64,000 nucleotides of DNA, from contig NZ_JABCSC020000004.1 in the NCBI RefSeq assembly GCF_012972705.2, forward strand, positions 62,001 through 126,000, written 5' to 3'. This document shows positions 1 through 8,744 of the stretch, one piece after another (position 1 is the stretch's first letter; each line of letters starts with the position of its first letter). Both the position numbers and the translations under genes were made by a program. This stretch comes from Uliginosibacterium aquaticum. GTDB lineage: Bacteria > Pseudomonadota > Gammaproteobacteria > Burkholderiales > Rhodocyclaceae. The notes beneath the pieces are model-generated. The model was not told where the DNA came from, did no database searches, and saw nothing but the letters and a program-made list of their open reading frames with translations.

Positions 1-83
1 GCCGTGATACTACATTTAGGGTGTTTTGATTTGCCGCAAAACATCTTCACGCAGGGCGCAGCGCTGGCAGAAAAGGGGAGCAT

Positions 84-1226
84 ATGGATCTGATCGAGGT
101 TGTCGACAAGGAACCGAGTGGTACCGTCATCAAGGTTATTGGTGTCGGCGGTGCAGGTGGCAATGCAGTTGATCACATGATTCGCGAAGGTGTTCAAGGC
201 GTTGAGTTCATCTGCGCCAACACCGATGCCCAGGCGCTCAAGCGCTCGCTCGCTTCGCGCAAGATCCAGCTCGGCAAGTCCGGCCTCGGTGCTGGCGCCA
301 AGCCTGAAGCAGGCCGTGCTGAAGCCCTTGAAGCCCGCGATGCTATCGTGGCCTCCCTGCAAGGTGCACACATGGCCTTCATCACCGCAGGCATGGGCGG
401 CGGTACCGGTACAGGCGCCGCTCCGGTGGTGGCTGAAATAGCCAAGGAACTGGGCATCCTGACGGTGGCGGTGGTCACCAAACCTTTCGATTTCGAAAAC
501 CGCTTCCGTACTGCTGACAGTGGCGTGGAAGAATTGGCCAAGCATGTCGACTCCCTGATCGTTGTGCTCAACGACAAGCTGATGGAAGTCTATGGCGATG
601 ATGCCAGCATGGAAGAATGTTTCCGTAATGCCGACGACGTGCTGCGCAAGGCCGTTGGCGGTATCGCCGAAATCATCAATGTGCCGGGTCTGGTGAACGT
701 CGACTTCCAGGATGTACGCACGCTGATGGCCGAAATGGGCCGTGCGATGATGGGCTCGGCTGAAGCGGCCGGCATGGATCGTGCCCGCATCGCGGCCGAG
801 CAGGCTGCTGCTAGCCCGCTGCTGGAAGGCGTGGAGCTCTCCGGCGCGCGTGGCGTGCTGATCAATATTACCGCCAGCCGTTCGCTGAAAATGAGCGAAG
901 TGCGCGAAGCCGTGCAGACCGTGCGAGCCTTTGCGACTGAAGATGCTACCGTGTTCTACGGTACGGTATTTGACGATGCCATGGAAGACCGCATCCGCGT
1001 GACCGTGTTGGCGACAGGCTTGGGTGCGCGCCGCGTTGCAGCTCGTCAGCCTGTGATCCAGATGGTCAAGACCGGCACCGACAATGTGCCGATGGAAGTC
1101 AATTACGAAGACCTGGCCATGCCTGCCGTCATTCGCCGCAGCACCCGCAACACGGTGCAGGCGATGAGTGATAACGGTTTTGGCACTTACGACATCCCGG
1201 CCTTCCTCAGGAAGCAAGCGGATTGA
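84..1226 (+). CDS. ftsZ: Cell division protein FtsZ
   Basis: Tubulin-like GTPase that polymerises into the cytoplasmic Z ring and recruits the division machinery. The 380-residue product has the N-terminal nucleotide-binding segment IGVGGAGGNAV (about 19-29), the tubulin signature GGGTGTG at 105-111, and the conserved C-terminal tail YDIPAFLRKQAD, which in the family binds FtsA and other membrane tethers. Length is normal. The ATG is preceded by GGGGAG at a good distance. The 83 bases upstream hold no recognisable gene; the family is normally preceded by ftsA, which would lie outside the window. A strong terminator follows directly, and ispD comes next rather than lpxC, so ftsZ appears to end its transcription unit here. 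Confidence 0.98.
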   Translation: MDLIEVVDKEPSGTVIKVIGVGGAGGNAVDHMIREGVQGVEFICANTDAQALKRSLASRKIQLGKSGLGAGAKPEAGRAEALEARDAIVASLQGAHMAFITAGMGGGTGTGAAPVVAEIAKELGILTVAVVTKPFDFENRFRTADSGVEELAKHVDSLIVVLNDKLMEVYGDDASMEECFRNADDVLRKAVGGIAEIINVPGLVNVDFQDVRTLMAEMGRAMMGSAEAAGMDRARIAAEQAAASPLLEGVELSGARGVLINITASRSLKMSEVREAVQTVRAFATEDATVFYGTVFDDAMEDRIRVTVLATGLGARRVAARQPVIQMVKTGTDNVPMEVNYEDLAMPAVIRRSTRNTVQAMSDNGFGTYDIPAFLRKQAD

Positions 1227-1245
1227 TCTTCGTGGTCATTAATAG

Positions 1246-1274
1246 AAAAGCCGGGCGTAGCTGCCCGGCTTTTT
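1246..1274 (+). terminator. Rho-independent terminator after ftsZ
   Basis: Inverted repeat AAGCCGGGC / GCCCGGCTT with a short loop followed by a run of T. The A run before the stem would also let it work on the opposite strand. Confidence 0.85.
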
Positions 1275-1296
1275 CGTATCTATCGGAGCCTTTGGC

Positions 1297-1989
1297 ATGA
1301 GCCGCTTCTTCGCCATCGTACCGGCTGCCGGGAGTGGCAGTCGCATGGGGGCCAAGCGTCCCAAGCAATATCTTGAGCTGGCCGGCCGGCCTATGCTCTG
1401 GCATGCCCTTGCCACCCTGACGCGGGTGTCGCGCATCGAGCGGGTGTGCGTGGTCTTGTCGCCGGAAGATGAGTGGTGGGAAGAGTTTGACTGGCAGCCG
1501 CTGGCAGAGCGCCTGCAGGTGCTGCGAGTGGGTGGCTCGACACGCGCGGGGAGCGTTGCGAACGCGCTGCGGGTTCTCGCGGCCGATCTGGCGGCCGAAG
1601 ATTGGGTGCTGGTACATGATGCGGCACGCGCCTGTCTCACTGAGGCGCAGGTCGATGGCCTGATCGAGGCGCTGGCGGATGATCCGGTTGGAGGGCTGCT
1701 GGCTCAGCCGGTGGCCGATACGCTCAAGCGCAGCGGCGCAGACGGGCGCGTAGCGGCAACTGTTTCGCGGGAGGCGATGTGGCAGGCACAGACACCGCAG
1801 ATGTTCCGCCTCGGCTTGTTGCGCGAGGCCTTGCAGGCCAAGCCAGGCGTAACGGATGAAGCCGGTGCGGTCGAGGCGCTGGGTCTGTGCCCGCGCCTGA
1901 TTGCTGCAGATGCGACCAATTTCAAACTGACATATCCGCAGGATCTGGCGCTCGCCGAACTGATCCTGCGCGCAAGGAGTGAAGCATGA
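1297..1989 (+). CDS. ispD: 2-C-methyl-D-erythritol 4-phosphate cytidylyltransferase (IspD)
   Basis: Third step of the MEP isoprenoid pathway in the cytoplasm: MEP plus CTP gives CDP-methylerythritol. The 230-residue product opens with the nucleotidyltransferase motif [10 protein letters not shown] followed by RPKQY; R16 and K23 match the two basic catalytic residues of the family. VHDAARAC is the second conserved block, and [10 protein letters not shown] lies near the C-terminus. GGAG sits upstream of the ATG. The stop overlaps the ispF start by four bases (ATGA), indicating translational coupling. In some bacteria ispD and ispF are fused; here they are separate. Confidence 0.97.
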   Translation: MSRFFAIVPAAGSGSRMGAKRPKQYLELAGRPMLWHALATLTRVSRIERVCVVLSPEDEWWEEFDWQPLAERLQVLRVGGSTRAGSVANALRVLAADLAAEDWVLVHDAARACLTEAQVDGLIEALADDPVGGLLAQPVADTLKRSGADGRVAATVSREAMWQAQTPQMFRLGLLREALQAKPGVTDEAGAVEALGLCPRLIAADATNFKLTYPQDLALAELILRARSEA

Positions 1990-2477
1990 GCGTGGGTTTC
2001 CGGATCGGCCAGGGGCTGGACGTGCATCGTCTGGTAGAGGGCCGCAAGCTGATTCTCGGGGGCGTCGAGATCCCCTACGAGAAGGGGCTGCTTGGGCATT
2101 CGGATGCGGATGCCCTGCTGCACGCGATTACAGATGCGGTGTTGGGCGCTGTTGGCTTGGGAGATATCGGCCGGCTTTTTCCGGATACCGACCCCGCGCA
2201 TGCTGGCGCCGACAGCCGGGTACTCCTGCGTGAAGCCATGCGCCGGGTGCGCGAAGCCGGCTGGGAAGTGGTGAATATGGATGCCACGATCATTGCGCAG
2301 GCCCCGAAAATCGCACCTCATGCGGCGCAAATGGTGGCCAATATTGCTGCAGATCTTGGCGTTGAGCCCGCCTGCGTTAACGTGAAGGGCAAGACCAACG
2401 AGAAGCTTGGTCATCTTGGTCGTGGCGAGGGTATTGCCACGCAGGCGGTGGCGTTGCTGGCGCGCCGTGCGAGCTGA
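1986..2477 (+). CDS. ispF: 2-C-methyl-D-erythritol 2,4-cyclodiphosphate synthase (IspF)
   Basis: Cyclises CDP-methylerythritol 2-phosphate to MEcPP with release of CMP in the MEP pathway; the family forms a trimer with one metal site per subunit. The 163-residue product has metal ligands D12 and H14 in GLDVHR and H46 in [10 protein letters not shown], then [12 protein letters not shown] and the C-terminal KGKTNEKLG-x-LGRGEGI block. Normal length. Its start overlaps the ispD stop and its end overlaps the probable start of thpR, so the three genes form a tight operon. Confidence 0.97.
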   Translation: MSVGFRIGQGLDVHRLVEGRKLILGGVEIPYEKGLLGHSDADALLHAITDAVLGAVGLGDIGRLFPDTDPAHAGADSRVLLREAMRRVREAGWEVVNMDATIIAQAPKIAPHAAQMVANIAADLGVEPACVNVKGKTNEKLGHLGRGEGIATQAVALLARRAS

Positions 2478-2979
2478 GTTTAGGCGAGCCTTCTTCGCTC
2501 TGTGGCCACCGCCAGAGGTGGCAGCCAGACTGCATGCTTTGGGCAAAAACAAAGAGGGGCTGCCGCTGCTGGCCGGCGACCTGCACCTGACACTCGCGTT
2601 TATGGGGGATGTGGATGCAGAGGAGTTTGAGTGCTTGCGGCAGATTGCTGCAAGCCTCTCTCTGCCGCGCGCCAGTTTGAGCATCCGAAGCCTGAACTAC
2701 TGGCCGCACAACCAGATCCTGTGGGCCGCTCCGGAGATCTGGCCGCCTGAGCTGGCCGACTTCGTGACCGACTTGCGCGCAGCACTGACCAATGCGGGCT
2801 TCAAGCTGGACGTCCGCGACTTCGTGCCGCATGTCACCTTGCTGCGCAAGGCGAGTGCGGATTTATCGCTCGAGGTCGTGGAGCCCGTTGAGTGGCCGCT
2901 TGAAGGTTGGTCTCTGGCGGCATCAGCCAAGTCTGATGGATTGCGCTATCGGCGCCTTGCCGAGTGGGCGGTTGCTTAG
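2467..2979 (+). CDS. thpR: RNA 2',3'-cyclic phosphodiesterase (2H family, ThpR/LigT)
   Basis: 2H phosphoesterase of the type that opens 2',3'-cyclic RNA ends and was first described as 2'-5' RNA ligase. The two H-x-T-L motifs are present as HLTLAFMG and HVTLLRK, and the N-terminal block [10 protein letters not shown] is typical. The frame stays open back to an ATG at 2407, but that lies deep inside ispF; I prefer the GTG at 2467, which overlaps the ispF stop by 11 bases and gives a normal 170-residue protein. No clear ribosome-binding site decides the start. The last gene of the ispD-ispF-thpR operon. Confidence 0.85.
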   Translation: MRAEFRRAFFALWPPPEVAARLHALGKNKEGLPLLAGDLHLTLAFMGDVDAEEFECLRQIAASLSLPRASLSIRSLNYWPHNQILWAAPEIWPPELADFVTDLRAALTNAGFKLDVRDFVPHVTLLRKASADLSLEVVEPVEWPLEGWSLAASAKSDGLRYRRLAEWAVA

Positions 2980-3003
2980 AAGCTGCTCCTCGCCCATCCC
3001 TAC

Positions 3004-3882
3004 TCAGTTTTTCAGCAGGGACTCGATGCGCTGATCCTTGGCTGCCCATTGCTCGTTGAGCCACAACTGGATCTTCCCGCGGTATTGAGGATCAGCCGAG
3101 GCGGTTTCGCCGAGAAACTCTGCTGGGATCGTAAGCTTGTTAACTTCGACGATCACCCGACCCATATGACCTCGCAGCAGATCGACGAAGCGCGGCACGC
3201 CATCCGGATAGACGATGGTTACATCCAGCAGGGCATCAAAGAGTTCGCCCATGGTGCCCAGGGCAATCGAGGCTCCGCCACTCTTGGGTTTAAGCAGATG
3301 CTTGTAGGGCGACTTCTGCTGGGCATGTTTGGCTGCCGTGAAGCGTGTTCCTTCAAGGAAGTTGATCACCGAAGTAGGGATGTGGCGGAATTTTTCGCAG
3401 GACTTGCGCGCGGTAGCCATATCCGCAGCCGCTGCTGAGAGTGTCTTGCCACCGCGGCGCATGAAGGGGAAGTCCAGTGCCCACCAGGCTAGCCCGAGCA
3501 CCGGGATGTAGATGAGCTCTTTCTTGAGGAAGAACTTCAGGAAGGGGATACGCCCACGAAAGATGCTTTGCAGCACGAGGATGTCGACCCAGCTCTGGTG
3601 GTTGGCGCTGACCAGATACCAGCCGCGCGGGCGCAGATCGTCGGTTCCGCTGATTTGCCAGCGACGTGCCTCGATGGCGCCCATCCACAGATCATTCACT
3701 TTGACCCAGGCATTGGCCAGTGCGACCAAGCAATGGTCGGCGAACTTGCGCACCGGCGTCAGCGGGATGCAGAGCTTGAGCAGTGCGAAGGGGATAAAGG
3801 CGAGAAAGACCAGCACGGTATTGAGCGCACCGGCCAGACTGGCGAACACGAGTTTGAGAGGGGCAGGAAGCCAGCGAAGCAT
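3004..3882 (-). CDS. Membrane-associated acyltransferase, PlsC/YihG type
   Basis: The 292-residue product has a hydrophobic N-terminal segment (about 8-40), the acyltransferase HX4D motif as NHQSWVD (about 94-100) and the downstream FLEGTRF block that corresponds to the acceptor-binding EGTR motif of PlsC-like enzymes. Such enzymes transfer acyl groups to lysophospholipid-like acceptors at the inner membrane; the overall layout resembles the YihG subgroup more than PlsC itself. The natural substrate cannot be read from the sequence. It stands alone, convergent with thpR and separated by 24 bases. Confidence 0.85.
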   Translation of the reverse strand: MLRWLPAPLKLVFASLAGALNTVLVFLAFIPFALLKLCIPLTPVRKFADHCLVALANAWVKVNDLWMGAIEARRWQISGTDDLRPRGWYLVSANHQSWVDILVLQSIFRGRIPFLKFFLKKELIYIPVLGLAWWALDFPFMRRGGKTLSAAAADMATARKSCEKFRHIPTSVINFLEGTRFTAAKHAQQKSPYKHLLKPKSGGASIALGTMGELFDALLDVTIVYPDGVPRFVDLLRGHMGRVIVEVNKLTIPAEFLGETASADPQYRGKIQLWLNEQWAAKDQRIESLLKN

Positions 3883-3982
3883 CGGTGAGCACCGCGAAGA
3901 ACGGGAACCGTGATTCTACCGGAAGCGCTTGCGACTGCCTGTGCTGCCGCAAGCGCTGGGTTACATCAACCTGCAGGGGGCA

Positions 3983-4384
3983 TCATACGCACAGGCAATC
4001 ACCGAGGTGGCTGGAAAGGGCCGTGGCTTCACTGCGGGTGTAATCCTTGTCCAGTCGTCCGCTCACCAGCGAGGCGGTGGGGCCATCCAGCTCGGCGTTG
4101 AGGAGTCCCATGAATGCAGGGGGGGCGACCAGGATGGCACGCTGGAAGGAGCCTCGACTTCGCCCGCTGCACAGGTCCAAGGCCAAGCGGTGGGCGAAGC
4201 CCTGGGCGGTATGTCGTCCGGGCTGTTTGCGTTTGGGCGAGGCGCGTCCGCTGGATTCGGCCACACTGAACTCGTCTTCATTCAGCTCGGTTTCCTTGAC
4301 CAGTTCGAGGGCCTTATTCGGGCCGCGGTGGGCAAAGATGCGGGCGTGACGGGCGTTGGCGACGACGATCCAGGTCATGGACAT
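3983..4384 (-). CDS. Host-attachment-family protein (PF10116-like)
   Basis: 133-residue soluble protein beginning with WIVVANARHARIF, the hallmark opening of the family named for host attachment in Agrobacterium. ELNEDEFSVAES and the GFAHRLALDL segment also fit. The family has an eRF1/Sm-like fold related to release-factor domains, and its molecular role is not settled, so the family name should not be taken as a function. AGGAG stands seven bases before the ATG. Single gene with no operon partner. Confidence 0.75.
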   Translation of the reverse strand: MSMTWIVVANARHARIFAHRGPNKALELVKETELNEDEFSVAESSGRASPKRKQPGRHTAQGFAHRLALDLCSGRSRGSFQRAILVAPPAFMGLLNAELDGPTASLVSGRLDKDYTRSEATALSSHLGDCLCV

Positions 4385-4494
4385 GGCGGACTCCTGTGGG
4401 ATTGAGAGAGGGGGCTGGCGCAGACCAGCCTTCTCAGGCTAGGAGAGCCAGCCGGGAGCGCCAATAGAAAAAAGAAATGTCGCGGCGAGCCGCA

Positions 4495-5253
4495 TCAGGC
4501 CTTGCTTTGCAGCGGATCCTGCCTGTAGAAGGCCGCCAGCTGGGCGTATACGCCAGGGTAGTCGCGGACAAGTCCGGCTGGTGCGGTGAAGAAGGCCTCC
4601 GAGCAGACGGCAAAGAATTCGGCGGGGTGTTCGGCGGCATAGGGATCTAGTTCGGTCTCTTCTTCGGCATCGATACGCGCGCAGAAGTCTTCGTAGGCGT
4701 TATCGAATGCCGCGCACCAGGCGTCCGTGTTCATGCCCGCATGCAGCGGGGGGCGCCCATCCGCCTCGCCGCCGAGCATGTCGAGCTTATGAGCGAACTC
4801 GTGGATCACCACATTGGCGCCTTCATAGTCCGCCGGATTGTCGAACCAGCTCAGCACGATCGGGCCACCATCCCAGGATTCGCCCAGCGCATCTTCTTCG
4901 TACTCGTGGAGCAGGCCGTCTTCGTCGATGAGTCTGCGCGGGATCACGAAGTCGCCGGGATAGACAATGATGCCGCGCCAGCCTGCATAGGCGTCGAGGC
5001 CCAGGTTCAGTACCGGCAGGCAGGCCTGCAGGGCAATCGACAGGCGGGCGAAATTGTCCGGTTCGAAGCCCTGGGCGCCAGCGAAGACCTTGTCGTCAAG
5101 GAAGGCCAGTGCCATCTGGCGCAGACGCAGGCGCTCCTCCGGGGATAGGTGAGCCAGGCAGGAGAGGCTGGCCTCAACGGCCGACCACAATGCTTCCGGC
5201 ACATCGGGCGGCGCGTTTCTTGCAGCAAAAAGACGACGCAGCGCAGCAAACAT
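4495..5253 (-). CDS. mtfA: Zinc metallopeptidase MtfA (M90 family)
   Basis: In Escherichia coli MtfA binds and inactivates the Mlc repressor and so modulates the glucose PTS; it is also a zinc aminopeptidase. The 252-residue product carries the HExxH zinc motif HEFAH at 151-155 followed by KLDMLGG, and the downstream SEAFF segment supplies the third ligand in this family. The frame is open further upstream to 5445, but MFAALRRLF is the family's usual beginning and the extra segment lies across the relA start on the other strand, so I chose 5253. No Mlc or PTS gene is in the window. Confidence 0.92.
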   Translation of the reverse strand: MFAALRRLFAARNAPPDVPEALWSAVEASLSCLAHLSPEERLRLRQMALAFLDDKVFAGAQGFEPDNFARLSIALQACLPVLNLGLDAYAGWRGIIVYPGDFVIPRRLIDEDGLLHEYEEDALGESWDGGPIVLSWFDNPADYEGANVVIHEFAHKLDMLGGEADGRPPLHAGMNTDAWCAAFDNAYEDFCARIDAEEETELDPYAAEHPAEFFAVCSEAFFTAPAGLVRDYPGVYAQLAAFYRQDPLQSKA

Positions 5254-5324
5254 GATGTGTATCCGTGTCGGGGTTTCCCCGAGAGGGTAGCAAGGCAGGC
5301 CGGTGGCCTGTGGGATAATCCGGC

Positions 5325-7529
5325 ATGGTCTCAGTTCAGCACTCAGTCGCCAATACCGACGGCGCAATCCCCTTTGATGAAGTCCTTGCCAACGGCCTGT
5401 CCGCTGAGGCGCGGCCCGTGCTTGCCCAGGCGGTGGAGTGGGCACAGGCTTGCTATGGTGATCGCAAGCTCACCAGTGGTGAAGGTATCTTTGAGCATGC
5501 GCTTGGCATGGCGCTGGTGGCCGTGTCACTGCGCCTTGATCTGGATGCGCGCGTTGCAGCATTGCTGTTTGCCGTGCATGAGTTTGATCCGAAGGCCACC
5601 GAGCATATCGAGGAGAAATTCGGTGGGCTTACCTCCAAGCTTGCCGAAGGCTTGCGGCGCCTGAACCGCCTGCAGATGAGTTCGCGTACCGAAAGCGGGA
5701 CGCCCGCGGACTTGCGTGCGCAGACCGAAGTGCTGCGCAAGATGGTGCTGGCGCTGGCTGAAGACATCCGCGTGGTGCTGCTGCGCCTGGCGTCGCGGGT
5801 GCAAACTTTGCGTCACTTCGCGCTGCACAAGGAGTGCACCAACCTCGATATCGCCCGCGAGAGCATGGATCTTTACGCACCCCTGGCCAACCGCCTCGGG
5901 GTGTGGCAGCTCAAATGGGAGCTGGAGGATCTGTCCTTCCGTTTTCTTGAGCCGGACACCTACAAGAAAATCGCCAAGCAGCTCGACGAGCGCCGCGTGG
6001 AGCGCGAGGCCTTCATCGCAGACTCGATTGCGCGCCTCAAGCATGATCTGGCCGCCATCGGTGTGAAGGCTGAGGTCTATGGCCGACCCAAGCACATCTA
6101 CAGCATCTGGAACAAGATGCGCAGCAAGAACGTTGGCTTTGATCAGGTTTATGACGTTCGCGCCTTGCGGGTGCTGGTCGAGGAAGTGCGTGACTGCTAT
6201 GCGGTGCTGAGTCTGGTGCACGAGTTGTGGGAGCCGATCTCCAAGGAGTTCGACGACTACATCCTCAAGCCCAAGGGCAACAATTACCAGTCGCTGCATA
6301 CGGCTGTGCGCGCGGCGGACGGCCGGGCGATGGAAGTGCAGATCCGCACCTACGACATGCACCGCCATGCCGAGTTGGGTGTGGCCGCACACTGGCGCTA
6401 CAAGGAAGGTGCGAAGGAGCCGGGTGGCTCGGAATATGACGAGAAGATCGCCCTGCTGCGCAACCTTTTGTCCTGGCGTGATGAAGTCACTGATGGCGCC
6501 ATGTGGGAGGAGCACACCAAGGCGGCCGCGCTGGATGACACCGTTTATGTGGTGACGCCACAAGGGCGCGTGATCGATCTTGCGGCGGGTGCGACGCCGA
6601 TTGATTTTGCTTACCGCCTGCACACCGACCTGGGCCATCGCTGCCGCGGCGCCAAGCTTGATGGCCAGATGGTGCCGCTGGATACACCGCTCGCGAGTGG
6701 GCAGAAGGTGGAGATCATTGCCGCCAAGCAGGGCGGCCCCTCGCGTGACTGGCTCAACCCGCAGCTGGGTTATCTCGTCACCTCGAACGCGCGCGCCAAG
6801 GTGCGGCGCTGGTTCGTGCAGCAGGAGGAAGAAGAAACTGCTGCGCATGGCCGTGCGATCGTGACCAAGGAGTTGCAACGTGGCGGCATGACCCAGGCGA
6901 ATCAGGAGCAACTGGCTGGCAAGCTGGGCTTCAAGGATCTGCACGCTTTCTTCCTCGCGGTGGGGCGTGGTGACATCAGCGGACGTCAGATTCACAACGC
7001 GGTGCTTCCCGAGTTGCCTGCCGCGCCTGAGCCGGAGCTGGTGATTCGTGAAGAGCACAAGCCCTCATCGGACGACCGCGTGCTGGTGGTCGGCGTCGGT
7101 CGCCTGCTGACCCAGCTCGCACGCTGCTGCAAGCCGGTGCCACCGGACGAAATCCAGGGTTTCGTGACGCGCGGGCGCGGGGTGTCTATTCACCGCACGG
7201 ATTGCACGAGCTTCCAGAATATTGCCAAGCAGCACCCGGAGCGCATCGTGCCTGCGGAGTGGGGGTCGCATGCCGTCAAGGCCAAGGCTTTCAACGAGGT
7301 CTTCCCGGTCGATGTGGTGCTTGAGGCGCATGACCGCCCCGGCTTGCTGCGTGACGTGTCGGAAGTGTTTACCCGTGACAAGCTCAATGTCATTGGCGTG
7401 AATACGGTCTCGAAGTCCGGCCGGGCGCACATGCGTTTCACCATCGAGGTTTCCGGCTCCGAGCCGGTGGCGCGGGTGATCCAGCAGATCGGCGAAGTGC
7501 AGGGCGTGATCTCGGCTAGTCGGGGTTAA
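5325..7529 (+). CDS. relA: (p)ppGpp synthetase RelA
   Basis: Ribosome-associated stringent-response enzyme that makes pppGpp from ATP and GTP or GDP. Order of domains in 734 residues: degenerate hydrolase domain (about 40-190), synthetase (about 235-375), TGS (about 405-470), helical/zinc-finger region with ARCCKPVPPDEI (about 600) and a C-terminal ACT domain (about 655-734). The hydrolase HD motif is lost (the segment reads FAVHEFDP), and the synthetase has the acidic EFDD motif of monofunctional RelA rather than the RFKD of bifunctional SpoT. A separate spoT is therefore expected elsewhere in the genome. Divergent from mtfA with a 71-base gap. Confidence 0.95.
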   Translation: MVSVQHSVANTDGAIPFDEVLANGLSAEARPVLAQAVEWAQACYGDRKLTSGEGIFEHALGMALVAVSLRLDLDARVAALLFAVHEFDPKATEHIEEKFGGLTSKLAEGLRRLNRLQMSSRTESGTPADLRAQTEVLRKMVLALAEDIRVVLLRLASRVQTLRHFALHKECTNLDIARESMDLYAPLANRLGVWQLKWELEDLSFRFLEPDTYKKIAKQLDERRVEREAFIADSIARLKHDLAAIGVKAEVYGRPKHIYSIWNKMRSKNVGFDQVYDVRALRVLVEEVRDCYAVLSLVHELWEPISKEFDDYILKPKGNNYQSLHTAVRAADGRAMEVQIRTYDMHRHAELGVAAHWRYKEGAKEPGGSEYDEKIALLRNLLSWRDEVTDGAMWEEHTKAAALDDTVYVVTPQGRVIDLAAGATPIDFAYRLHTDLGHRCRGAKLDGQMVPLDTPLASGQKVEIIAAKQGGPSRDWLNPQLGYLVTSNARAKVRRWFVQQEEEETAAHGRAIVTKELQRGGMTQANQEQLAGKLGFKDLHAFFLAVGRGDISGRQIHNAVLPELPAAPEPELVIREEHKPSSDDRVLVVGVGRLLTQLARCCKPVPPDEIQGFVTRGRGVSIHRTDCTSFQNIAKQHPERIVPAEWGSHAVKAKAFNEVFPVDVVLEAHDRPGLLRDVSEVFTRDKLNVIGVNTVSKSGRAHMRFTIEVSGSEPVARVIQQIGEVQGVISASRG

Positions 7530-7674
7530 GCAGAGGGCTGAGCTGCAAGGGCTGATGGTGTCAGCTCGCTGTCAGTCTGGCCTCAGGCTGTGGTCAGCTT
7601 CAATCCTTAATCTGCAGTGGTCGGACACGCGCTCAAGCAAGTCCGCCACTCAACCAGATACGAGGAATTGCCAA

Positions 7675-7941
7675 ATGACCAAGATCACCCTGAGCGTTGT
7701 TGCCCTGGCTTTCGCAGCCTCCACCGCTTTTGCCGCCGAAACGCCGGCTGCTCCGGTCAAGGCGGTGGCCAAGACCGAAAAGGCAACCTCCACCGTGAGC
7801 ACCGGGAAGACCACCGCTCCCGCGCTGCACAAGGTGGCAAGCACCGAGAAGAAGACTGAGGCGAAGTCTTCGGCCAGTACTTCGACGCCTGCCGCTCCGG
7901 CACCGGCGGCTTCCGCACCTGTAGCGCCGGCCAAGAAGTAA
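7675..7941 (+). CDS. Small exported Ala/Lys/Thr-rich protein, function unknown
   Basis: 88-residue product with a classical signal peptide ending AFAA near residue 20, then a low-complexity tail of Ala, Pro, Lys, Thr and Ser without cysteines or recognised domains. GAGGAA lies upstream of the chosen ATG; the frame is open back to 7555 but without a supporting start. A hairpin terminator follows. The mature part looks unstructured and basic, as in several small periplasmic proteins, but I do not recognise a family. It sits between relA and a two-component system, with no overlap to either. Confidence 0.7.
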   Translation: MTKITLSVVALAFAASTAFAAETPAAPVKAVAKTEKATSTVSTGKTTAPALHKVASTEKKTEAKSSASTSTPAAPAPAASAPVAPAKK

Positions 7942-7975
7942 ATGTCTGAGGGGTCGCGCGAGCGGCTCAAGCCAA

Positions 7976-8013
7976 CACAAGCGCCCGCCACCTCCACGGG
8001 CGTTTGTGCTTTT
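7976..8013 (+). terminator. Rho-independent terminator after the small exported protein
   Basis: Twelve-base stem CACAAGCGCCCG / CGGGCGTTTGTG, allowing one G-T pair, followed by CTTTTC. Confidence 0.7.
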
Positions 8014-8051
8014 CTGGCACCATATGAACCCTTAATTTGAAAGCCCTGAAC

Positions 8052-8744
8052 ATGCGCGTCATGCTGGTGGAAGACGATCCGGCGCTGGCCGATACGATCT
8101 CGCGGGCCCTGCAGAGTCAGGCCGATGCGCAGGTGGACTGGACTGCCAAGGGCGAGCCAGTGGCCAACTCCCTGCAGGCGGATGACTACGACCTGCTGGT
8201 GCTGGATATCGGCCTGCCCGGCATCGACGGTTTCGAAGTGTTGCGCCGGGTGCGCGCCGCAGGCTTGCGCCTGCCGGTGCTGGTGCTGACCGGGCGCGAA
8301 GCCATTGATGATCGCGTGCATGGCCTTGAACTGGGTGCGGACGACTACATGGTCAAGCCCTTCGCCCTGCCCGAAATGGTGGCGCGCGCCAAGGCGCTGG
8401 TGCGGCGTGCGCGCGGCCAGTCTGCCGGGGCGCAGACCACCGTTGGCAAGCTGGTTCTGGATGCGGCCGCGCGACGGGCCTGGGTTGCTGGGCTGGAGAT
8501 TGAGCTTCCGGCGCGCGAATGGCAGCTGCTCGAATACTTCCTGCGCCATCTCGGCAAGGTGGTCAGCAAGGAGCATCTGGTCAGCTCGCTATCGGGCTGG
8601 GAGGGGGACGTGAGCGAGAACGCCGTGGAAGTCTACGTTTCCCGTTTGCGCACCAAGCTGACCGATTCCGGCTTGCGCATCCGTACTGTGCGCGGTTTCG
8701 GTTACATGCTCGAAGAAGAGCCGGTCGATGCTGCGCAAGCTTAG
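8052..8744 (+). CDS. OmpR/PhoB-family response regulator (TctD/QseB-like)
   Basis: 230-residue DNA-binding response regulator. The receiver domain has the acidic pair ED at 7-8, phosphoacceptor D52 in LDIGLPG, T80 and K102 in VKPF. The C-terminal winged helix (about 130-222) ends with RLRTKLTDSGLRIRTVRGFGYML, the OmpR family signature. A TTG at 8037 could extend the protein by five residues, but the ATG matches the family start. The 3' end overlaps the sensor kinase gene by 17 bases, so the pair is cotranscribed. Target genes are unknown; the TPR-glycosyltransferase genes downstream are natural candidates because they follow in the same direction with tiny gaps. Confidence 0.93.
   Translation: MRVMLVEDDPALADTISRALQSQADAQVDWTAKGEPVANSLQADDYDLLVLDIGLPGIDGFEVLRRVRAAGLRLPVLVLTGREAIDDRVHGLELGADDYMVKPFALPEMVARAKALVRRARGQSAGAQTTVGKLVLDAAARRAWVAGLEIELPAREWQLLEYFLRHLGKVVSKEHLVSSLSGWEGDVSENAVEVYVSRLRTKLTDSGLRIRTVRGFGYMLEEEPVDAAQA

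Noticed and set aside
2407-2466. Longer N-terminus of thpR starting inside ispF
   Set aside because: It would overlap ispF by 71 bases and adds an Arg-rich segment not seen in the family.
5325-7529. SpoT (bifunctional synthetase/hydrolase)
   Set aside because: The HD hydrolase motif is missing and the synthetase has EFDD, not RFKD, so RelA fits better.
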